Origin: Rickettsia typhi
GTDB taxonomy: Bacteria; Pseudomonadota; Alphaproteobacteria; Rickettsiales; Rickettsiaceae
DNA: 6,917 nt
NCBI GenBank assembly: GCA_945875975.1
Contig: CAMCMD010000060.1
Span: forward strand, 1 to 6,917
Direction: 5' to 3'
Shown: positions 1-5,395 of the stretch, piece by piece
How positions within the stretch are numbered: position 1 is the stretch's first letter
Layout of the letters: each line of letters starts with the position of its first letter
The notes under the pieces: generated by a model
Databases searched by the model: none
What the model saw: the letters and a program-made list of their open reading frames with translations, nothing else
Told to the model about the DNA's origin: nothing
Position numbers and translations under genes: made by a program

Positions 1-1
1 A

Positions 2-934
2 TATGCGGCTAGTTTAAGCAAACATGAACTTGCAAAGCAGATAATTCATCATGCGGCAACTTGGAAACCTACTAAGCTTGGCTGCGTCTCTAGAGAGAAA
101 GAGATAGATGCAGCTTTGTCGGTGGCTTGGAAGAAGATAATAAGCGGAAAGTGGCAAGTTCCGTTGGAGCTAGCTAAAGCTAAAATCTTGCAGTATGAGT
201 TTAATGCTTACAGACGGAAATACCAAGAATCGGGAGTGTTGTCTCATGAGGCTAAGGCATTGGAATCCGATGTTAATAATTTACTGGGCGGATGGTGTAA
301 TTTGGTTGGGAAGATTACTAAAGGATATAACCCACCTTCAAATTTAGAGGGAAAATCGCTTAGTATTAGAGATGTTAATACCTCTTTATCTACCAACAGT
401 CCGTTGGAACTAGAGGCTGAGAAAAGAGAGTATCGACAAAACCCTTGCTCGCCTCATGGCATAGCATTAGACGACTCTTTTTTCTCTGATTTTAACGATA
501 AAGGGAGTAACCACATTGATTATAATTTCTCAGAAATCGAGGAGCGTAGTAACTGCCTTAACATTAGTTTATCACATATACCCGAGGAACAAAGATATCT
601 CAAAGTAATCCCTAGCGATAATGATGATTCTATGAAATTAGAGACTATTAATGGGAAAGAATATTTTGTAAAGTTAAAGGAACTTGAAATGAATAATCAA
701 GGAGAATTTGTGATGACGTTGAAACCGGTCGAAAATATATATTTCACGGAGTTATCTAAAAATATCATGGATAATTCTTTACCTGTTAAAAAGAAGTTGC
801 ACAAATTAACATCTCAGCTAAACTTAAATTTAAACGACACTACTTTTTTACAAATTATGGTTCCAGATAATAGATTTACAAAGATTGATGAGATAATAAA
901 AAATGTTTTAAATACTATTAGAATGAATAATTAA
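2..934 (+). CDS. C-terminal part of a large protein of unknown function (5' end outside window)
   Basis: The reading frame is open from the first bases, so this is the 3' part of a longer gene. A TTG at 116 could be read as a start, but the 38 codons before it (beginning YAASLSKHELAKQ) are open and protein-like, so I do not take it as the start. About the first 110 visible residues are helical and charged, with two or three Trp-containing helices (ATWKPTK, VAWKKI, GGWCNL). After that comes a low-complexity, Ser/Asn/Glu-rich stretch, then a tail of about 100 residues with mixed strand and helix character. No signal peptide, membrane segment or catalytic motif is visible. From context, likely parents are a RAGE/plasmid conjugation protein (the tail of a TraA_Ti-type relaxase-helicase) or a plasmid replication protein. 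I cannot choose between them. Codon use is less AT-rich at the left end than toward the 3' end. No clear terminator follows the stop. Confidence 0.7.
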   Translation, partial: YAASLSKHELAKQIIHHAATWKPTKLGCVSREKEIDAALSVAWKKIISGKWQVPLELAKAKILQYEFNAYRRKYQESGVLSHEAKALESDVNNLLGGWCNLVGKITKGYNPPSNLEGKSLSIRDVNTSLSTNSPLELEAEKREYRQNPCSPHGIALDDSFFSDFNDKGSNHIDYNFSEIEERSNCLNISLSHIPEEQRYLKVIPSDNDDSMKLETINGKEYFVKLKELEMNNQGEFVMTLKPVENIYFTELSKNIMDNSLPVKKKLHKLTSQLNLNLNDTTFLQIMVPDNRFTKIDEIIKNVLNTIRMNN

Positions 935-960
935 TTTTTATATGTTATATAATTTATAAT
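931..960 (+). promoter_or_regulatory. Candidate promoter for the sensor/STAND gene pair
   Basis: A perfect TATAAT lies at 955-960, and a second overlaps just upstream at 948-953. The -35 region is poor: TTAATT at 931-936, 18 bases before the downstream -10 and overlapping the stop of the preceding gene. Transcription would start near 967, about 50 bases before the ATG at 1016. In DNA this AT-rich a perfect -10 can occur by chance, so the call rests mainly on position. Confidence 0.35.
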
Positions 961-980
961 GCTATAGAGGAATAAAATAA

Positions 981-1006
981 GTTAAAGTTACGTAACATAA
1001 ATTAAC
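981..1006. promoter_or_regulatory. Nested palindrome, possible operator
   Basis: A perfect 10-bp palindrome, GTTACGTAAC (987-996), is flanked by an outer pair of half-sites, GTTAA (981-985) and TTAAC (1002-1006). The site lies between the candidate -10 and the ATG at 1016, where a bound repressor would block transcription. The same DNA could form a short RNA hairpin in the 5' leader. Which protein binds is unknown; the HTH regulator at 4613-5032 is one candidate. Confidence 0.35.
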
Positions 1007-1015
1007 TATAACATT

Positions 1016-2401
1016 ATGTTTGCTTTTAGTGAATCTAGAAATTTATTATCCGAATATTATAGAACTTTAACAATTCAAATAGTTGCATTTATTATTTATT
1101 TTAGCGTAATTACAATATCCTATAATTGTTATAATAATGAATTTAAAAATCGAAAAAATGAGATTTTAAACGAATATTACAAAATAATATCTAACTATAG
1201 TTTAATAAAATTAAACCACTTGTTACAAAAATTACCTTTAGATCAAAGTGGTATAGACACGGTTATAAGCGTAGATCAATCGGATATTCTAAGTTGTTTT
1301 AAACAACAATGTATTAGAAGTAACCTATTTGAATTTACTTCTATAATTGATAAATACATACCTAATTTTATCTATTATAGAATAGATTTGAATAAACAAG
1401 TACTACACCGTAATATTAGAATCGATGACTATGAATTAGAAAAAACTTATCACATCAATAATTATAATCAGCTGTCTATTTTAGTTTCTGCGGATTCTAA
1501 ATATTGGGACAAAATAAAAAAGCAAACTATAAAACCGTTTTTAGTTACGATTATATCGTCAAGTTTTCTTTTAATATTATTTATCTTATCAAATAAATTA
1601 CTAAATAAATATATCAAGAAATTTTATTTTTCATATTATAAAAATCATTATGATTCGGAGTTAGAAAGAATTAAGGAAGATTATCAAAAAGAATTAACTA
1701 TCAGAGAAAACGCTTTAATGAAAAAAATATGGAATTTAGAATATAGTAAAGAAAAAGATACCGAACTTAATTATTTGTTTTCACAAGAAGCCAATCAACT
1801 AGCGGTACTTATGCAAGGAGCGGAATCTTTTAATACTAACTCCTTAGATAATTGTAAAAACTCACCTTGCTCTGTAATATTGTACTATAACCACAGAGAA
1901 CAGGAAACAGTTAATACTAAAAATTTAATAGAAATTTTTTCTAACAGATTTGCTAATTCAGAGGATAATATATCAATCCTTATCACAAGCTCTGAGCAAA
2001 GTATAAAATTTGCTTCCAAAGAATCTTTGTATCAAATTATATATAGCGTAATTAATTACATAATTTTTATATTAAAAGAACAATCTTGTACCTTTAAATA
2101 CAACTTAAAATTTAATATTTTGAATAAACAGAGTAAATTATGTCTATTCTTTGAATATGACGGTTTTCCAATACATAATGAAGAGGATGTACTTAAGTTC
2201 TATAATAAGTTCTTAAAAAAGAACGTCAATCCTTTTTTGCTGAGCCTTAATCAAATATTTCATATATTAAGAATAGATAATTTTAACTGTAAAGTAGGTC
2301 ATAGTGAGCTTAATTTTATAGAAATAACTAAAAATACATCAGCTAAAAATTTAAACAAAGTAATAAACAATATAATCCAATTACCTATTAAACATGAATA
2401 A
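1016..2401 (+). CDS. Two-pass membrane sensor protein, degenerate histidine-kinase-like
   Basis: The 461-residue product has the outline of a membrane histidine kinase. It has a short cytoplasmic N-terminus, a first membrane segment (about 18-39), an outside domain of about 130 residues with a Cys pair (C94, C99), and a second membrane segment (about 174-192). A charged helical, probably coiled-coil linker follows (about 195-265), then a C-terminal domain of about 170 residues. In that domain, 338-351 (LYQIIYSVINYIIF) looks like an N-box helix and 379-386 (FEYDGFPI) like a worn G1 box. The usual DxGxG is not intact and no H-box (HE/D..xP) follows the linker, so phosphotransfer is unlikely. 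RAGE elements are known to carry histidine-kinase-like genes. ATG 1016 is the only Met start near the N-terminus, but no clear Shine-Dalgarno lies close to it. The gene overlaps the next by 8 bases and is extremely AT-rich. The membrane topology is well supported; the kinase relationship is moderate. Confidence 0.75.
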   Translation: MFAFSESRNLLSEYYRTLTIQIVAFIIYFSVITISYNCYNNEFKNRKNEILNEYYKIISNYSLIKLNHLLQKLPLDQSGIDTVISVDQSDILSCFKQQCIRSNLFEFTSIIDKYIPNFIYYRIDLNKQVLHRNIRIDDYELEKTYHINNYNQLSILVSADSKYWDKIKKQTIKPFLVTIISSSFLLILFILSNKLLNKYIKKFYFSYYKNHYDSELERIKEDYQKELTIRENALMKKIWNLEYSKEKDTELNYLFSQEANQLAVLMQGAESFNTNSLDNCKNSPCSVILYYNHREQETVNTKNLIEIFSNRFANSEDNISILITSSEQSIKFASKESLYQIIYSVINYIIFILKEQSCTFKYNLKFNILNKQSKLCLFFEYDGFPIHNEEDVLKFYNKFLKKNVNPFLLSLNQIFHILRIDNFNCKVGHSELNFIEITKNTSAKNLNKVINNIIQLPIKHE

Positions 2402-4616
2402 ACATATAATATTTGTATTAATACTTATTTTTAACAACAGTTCATTCGCATCTAATAAAGTGTCTAATTTGATCTCTCCTGTTAGTTATTTTATAAATCA
2501 TATCAAACAATTCCAACTTCTCGACAATAATTTAAAAAAGCATAAAAACGCTAGTTTAGTTGGAGTAAGTGGAATAGGCAAAACGCAACTTGCTAGAATG
2601 TATGCATATGAAAATAAATATAACTATGACATAATTTGGTTTTTTGATTGTAATTTAGATGTTAATGGAGAATTCCTTAAATTAGCAAGGCAGCTAAACA
2701 AGGTTTTTAAAGCAAACATTTCTGAGGATACTGGTCTAGCTAAGTCAGAAGTAATAGATTACTTAAAACACCAAGATAAGTGGTTATTAATATTTGATAA
2801 TTTAAAGATTAATGAAAATAAGAAAGTGCAAGACTTAATTGATTGGGAACATAATGGAAATGTTATATTTTGTTCACAGGATAAAGATAGACTATTGCAT
2901 AGTATAGAAATGACAAATTTTAATAAAAATGATTCCATTATTTTAGCTAATAATATCTTGGAAAATGTCACTAAGCAGCAAGCTGAATTCTTAGCTACTA
3001 GTTTTAATGGTTATCCGATATTGATAGTACAAGCAGGGCAATTATTGAATCAGACAAAAGGTCTTGATTTAGAAACCTATAAAAAAAAGATATTGCAATC
3101 AGCTGACAAAATTAAAATCAATATTACTTTAGCAATTAAAGAGTTAAAACCAAGTGCTGTAAATTTATTATATAAAATTGCCTTAACCAATAATCAAGCT
3201 TTTTCAAAGGATTTACTAACGTATATTGCTGATGATAAAGCAAGTTTAGATGATGATATTTACCAAATCTCAAAATTTGCATTGATTGCTAATATTGATA
3301 GTAATAATGAAAATCCAATCTTTGAAATGCATGATATAATTGCTCAAAAAATATTAGAAATAAACGGGGATAAAAAAGACAAGGAAGTATTAGAAAAACT
3401 GATTGATAACCTACTATTGGCAACGCCTAATACTATTGCAGAATTTCATGTATTTCGTAGCGGTAAAACAATCTTTGAAAACTTTAAAGTAATTTCTAAA
3501 TATACTGAGAAATATAAAGTTAATTTGCTGAAAGCTATGAGTTTGAATCTCTATTTGCTAACTCAGTATAATAATTATTCTGATTATAATGGGGCAGAAG
3601 AGTTAGTATTATGGTTTAATCAGCATGATAATGCAAAAAATTTCAAATCATTCTTAATGAATAATGATGAAAGAGCAAGATATGCTGATTTTCTACAGTC
3701 AATAGCGCGGTATTACAGGAATAGACATGCTGATTTTGCTAAATCTGTGCAATATTGTATAAAATCTAAAGATATATACGAAAATGTAGAAGGTTATGAA
3801 GAGCAAAGAGCTGATTTATTTTACCAACTTGCGCTGAATGAGCTTAAAGTTGGAAATATTACTAACGCAGAAAAATACGTCCTAAAATTGAAAGGTAGCC
3901 CGGTAACATTTATTAATAATGTTGAAGCTATATTGTTTTATCTTAAAGGCGAATATAATCTAGCTCTAGATAGGTTGAATACGCTGATAAAAATCCGTCT
4001 TAATAAAATTAAGTATGATGATTTGGTTCTTACGGCAAATTATATTTTAAGAGTTCAAATATTAAATTCTCTTAATGAGTACAAAGAAGCTTATGATCAA
4101 GCTCTACAATTATATAAGATGCATAAACCTACAAAAAAAGAGGAGCACCTTATATTTGGACGTATTTACGTGCAAATGGCGAGAAGCGAATTAGGTCTTG
4201 GAAATTTAGACAAGGCTTCCGATCATATTAATAAAGCTATTGCAATTTTGCTTACTAATGAGAATAAAGAGGATAAAGGAGCAAAATTTTCTGAGAATCC
4301 AGATTTAGCAGGCGGTTACGTAGTACGGGGTGATATTTATTCTATATTAGGAGAATACGATAAAGCAATAAAATCTTATAGAGAAGCTCAAGGGATATAT
4401 TTATATTTATATAAGGATAATATTAAAAATATTGCACAGGTAAGCTACCTCTACACTCAAGGAGCAAAGGCTGCTTGCAAGATAAAGGATTTATATCATT
4501 ATAAATGTTTTGGGGAACCTCAAGTTAAAGAGTTCGGTAAAGAACATCATAATACGATTGCTATGTTTGAATATTGTAAGGATTATAATATGGACTTATG
4601 GCGAGAAGAAAACTAA
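2394..4616 (+). CDS. Secreted-type STAND NTPase: signal peptide, NB-ARC, TPR-like repeats
   Basis: The protein has 740 residues. Residues 1-19 look like a Sec signal peptide: MNKH, a hydrophobic core IIFVLILIF (5-13), then NNSSFA with likely cleavage between A19 and S20. An NB-ARC domain follows almost at once. It has an entry motif near 33-47, Walker A GVSGIGKT (57-64), Walker B WLLIFDN (130-136), a sensor-1-like strand GNVIFCSQ (155-162, Gln where Arg is common), GYP (206-208) and an MHD motif (312-314) in a winged-helix region. From about 420 to 700 the chain is helical with TPR-like units, the clearest at about 640-667 (GDIYSILGEYDKAIKSY). STAND proteins of this build are ATP-dependent switches that sense ligands through their repeats. 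There is no separate N-terminal effector domain. ATG 2394 lies in ATGAATAA, which contains the upstream stop. No Shine-Dalgarno is evident, so translation is probably coupled. The next Met (residue 69) would lose the P-loop, which supports this start. The substrate, partner and final location are unknown. Confidence 0.88.
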   Translation: MNKHIIFVLILIFNNSSFASNKVSNLISPVSYFINHIKQFQLLDNNLKKHKNASLVGVSGIGKTQLARMYAYENKYNYDIIWFFDCNLDVNGEFLKLARQLNKVFKANISEDTGLAKSEVIDYLKHQDKWLLIFDNLKINENKKVQDLIDWEHNGNVIFCSQDKDRLLHSIEMTNFNKNDSIILANNILENVTKQQAEFLATSFNGYPILIVQAGQLLNQTKGLDLETYKKKILQSADKIKINITLAIKELKPSAVNLLYKIALTNNQAFSKDLLTYIADDKASLDDDIYQISKFALIANIDSNNENPIFEMHDIIAQKILEINGDKKDKEVLEKLIDNLLLATPNTIAEFHVFRSGKTIFENFKVISKYTEKYKVNLLKAMSLNLYLLTQYNNYSDYNGAEELVLWFNQHDNAKNFKSFLMNNDERARYADFLQSIARYYRNRHADFAKSVQYCIKSKDIYENVEGYEEQRADLFYQLALNELKVGNITNAEKYVLKLKGSPVTFINNVEAILFYLKGEYNLALDRLNTLIKIRLNKIKYDDLVLTANYILRVQILNSLNEYKEAYDQALQLYKMHKPTKKEEHLIFGRIYVQMARSELGLGNLDKASDHINKAIAILLTNENKEDKGAKFSENPDLAGGYVVRGDIYSILGEYDKAIKSYREAQGIYLYLYKDNIKNIAQVSYLYTQGAKAACKIKDLYHYKCFGEPQVKEFGKEHHNTIAMFEYCKDYNMDLWREEN

Positions 4617-5032
4617 TTTTTGTATTTATCGAGTAACCAATCAACAAATCTATCGTCCACGGAAGGCGGATTTGCCTTTAGAGCATATTGATATACTTCT
4701 TTAATTATAGAAATTAACTTATTTAAAGGAAAATTTAGCCCTCTTGAAATTATAATATTTATCGTAGAGCTAGTAGCCTCGGCAAATGCTTTCATTTGTT
4801 CATCAGAAAGCGAACTAATCTGAATTTCTTCTTCATCGATTAAAATTGATTCCAAGGTTACCCCTAGTGCTTGTGCAATAAGTTGAAGATTATGAGCACT
4901 TGGATTCTTGGAGTTACCAGCAATGATACTATAAACGGTATTTCTATTTAACCCAGTCTCTTTTTCTATGTCTATGGCATTTATTTTTTTCTGAGCCATC
5001 AACTCACTTATTTTTACCTGTAAGCTTGCCAT
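4613..5032 (-). CDS. XRE/Cro-CI family HTH transcriptional regulator
   Basis: The 139-residue protein carries an N-terminal helix-turn-helix of the XRE (Cro/CI) type at about residues 5-63. The helices AIDIEKETGL, NRNTVYSIIAG and HNLQLIAQALGV are in the usual order, and LESIL follows, as in many members. The C-terminal half (about 70-139) is acidic then helical, probably for dimerisation, and no enzyme motif is seen. It should bind operator DNA as a dimer. It is transcribed away from the replication-protein gene at 5396, with 363 bases between them, an arrangement typical of a repressor controlling itself and a divergent gene. Its 3' end overlaps the stop of the convergent STAND gene by 4 bases. 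The ATG ending at 5032 has little Shine-Dalgarno sequence. A second Met at residue 12 would still keep most of the HTH and has a purine-rich stretch upstream, so the exact start is uncertain. Confidence 0.88.
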   Translation of the reverse strand: MASLQVKISELMAQKKINAIDIEKETGLNRNTVYSIIAGNSKNPSAHNLQLIAQALGVTLESILIDEEEIQISSLSDEQMKAFAEATSSTINIIISRGLNFPLNKLISIIKEVYQYALKANPPSVDDRFVDWLLDKYKN

Positions 5033-5133
5033 AAAATATAACGAATTAAAATCAAATTTCTAAACCAACAGTACGAAATCTAACATTATTTATTTGAAAT
5101 GTAAATGCAATAATGATGTAGATTAATAAAAAA

Positions 5134-5170
5134 ACTTATTTTAAAAAACGAAAATATTTTTGAAATAAGT
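5134..5170. repeat. AT-rich imperfect inverted repeat (14-bp arms)
   Basis: ACTTATTTTAAAAA (5134-5147) pairs with TTTTTGAAATAAGT (5157-5170) at 13 of 14 positions, and the odd position is a possible T-G wobble. The loop is 9 bases. The stem is nearly all A/T with no GC-rich core, so it is not a typical intrinsic terminator. It could be an unwinding element, an operator, or chance in AT-rich DNA. Confidence 0.4.
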
Positions 5171-5189
5171 ACTTTACATATCATATTTT
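5160..5189 (+). promoter_or_regulatory. Candidate promoter toward the replication-protein gene
   Basis: TTGAAA (5160-5165) is followed after 18 bases by TATTTT (5184-5189), a fair -35 and a weak -10. It would give a leader of about 200 bases that includes both downstream inverted repeats. The -35 overlaps the right arm of the AT-rich hairpin. Other AT-rich hexamers nearby could serve as well. Confidence 0.25.
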
Positions 5190-5267
5190 ATATATTACAG
5201 TTAAAACTTAAATCACAAAAAGTAATACTTTATATTTAAAGTTAATAAGTATTCTAGGACTTTAAAT
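5167..5267 (+). repeat. Three degenerate iteron-like repeats
   Basis: Three stretches share AAGTA followed by CTTTA with varied spacing: 5167-5179 (AAGTACTTTACAT), 5220-5232 (AAGTAATACTTTA) and 5247-5267 (AAGTATTC, then GACTTTAAAT). They run in the same direction upstream of a replication gene, as iterons do, but spacing and internal length are irregular. The evidence is weak. Confidence 0.2.
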
Positions 5268-5317
5268 AAGGATAAAAATTATAAATAAAGGAAGATAAAA
5301 AAGCTTGAACATAAGAA

Positions 5318-5362
5318 TATCAACAAGTACTGAGGTCGCCAAACTTTTTGTACTTGTTGATA
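5318..5362. repeat. Perfect 13-bp inverted repeat with 19-base spacer and DnaA-box-like arms
   Basis: TATCAACAAGTAC (5318-5330) is matched exactly by GTACTTGTTGATA (5350-5362). Including the next base, the right arm reads TTATCAACA on the minus strand, one mismatch from the DnaA box TTATCCACA; the left arm gives ATATCAACA, with two mismatches. It ends 33 bases before the ATG of a replication gene whose product has a DnaA_N-like domain. It could be an operator for the HTH protein, a binding site for Rep or DnaA, or a leader RNA hairpin. Thirteen exact pairs with balanced composition are unlikely to be chance. Confidence 0.7.
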
Positions 5363-5371
5363 AAAGACACA

Positions 5372-5386
5372 ACCTAAAACTTAGGT
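5372..5386 (+). promoter_or_regulatory. Small palindrome covering the replication gene's ribosome binding site
   Basis: ACCTAA (5372-5377) and TTAGGT (5381-5386) form a 6-bp stem with a 3-base loop. The AGG(T) at 5383-5386 is the only Shine-Dalgarno-like sequence before the ATG at 5396, 9 bases away. In RNA the hairpin would hide it, so translation may be restrained; as DNA it could be a small operator. Confidence 0.4.
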
Positions 5387-5395
5387 ATAGCAATT

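Larger units (their letters stand above)
5033..5395. other. Divergent intergenic control region, possible replication origin
   Basis: These 363 bases hold no credible gene. They separate the HTH gene (leftward) from the replication-protein gene (rightward) and are very AT-rich, especially from 5100 to 5310. They contain an AT-rich imperfect hairpin, three loosely related AGTA..CTTTA stretches, a perfect 13-bp inverted repeat with DnaA-box-like arms, and a small palindrome over the ribosome binding site. A sequence like one arm of the inverted repeat (CAACAGTAC, 5066-5074) sits just upstream of the HTH start. This fits a shared promoter/operator region, and possibly an origin, since plasmid origins often adjoin the rep gene. 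The origin role is inference only. Confidence 0.45.

Noticed and set aside
116..118. TTG as start codon of the first gene
   Set aside because: The frame is open and protein-like back to base 2, so the true start is upstream of the window.
161..413. Short direct repeat CCGTTGGA(G/A)CTAG at 161-173 and 401-413
   Set aside because: It has two copies of 13 bases with one mismatch, encodes similar but short peptides and shows no further symmetry; chance or minor duplication is enough.
966..972. Strong Shine-Dalgarno-like AGAGGAA upstream of the sensor gene
   Set aside because: It is more than 40 bases from ATG 1016, and the sensor frame has a stop at 983-985, so it cannot serve an earlier start of that gene; it may overlap the transcription start.
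2759..2971. 70-codon minus-strand open frame inside the STAND gene
   Set aside because: It lies entirely within the conserved NB-ARC coding sequence, has no recognisable product and is best seen as a shadow frame.
3081..3088. Run of eight A in the STAND gene as a programmed slippage site
   Set aside because: The frame is intact on both sides and such runs are common in AT-rich genomes; there is no stimulatory structure or alternative product.
4510..4704. 64-codon plus-strand open frame across the STAND/HTH junction
   Set aside because: It overlaps two well-supported genes in other frames and has no domain-like sequence.
5318..5362. Intrinsic terminator
   Set aside because: The only T-run is in the loop, the arms are not GC-rich, and the structure sits just before a start codon.
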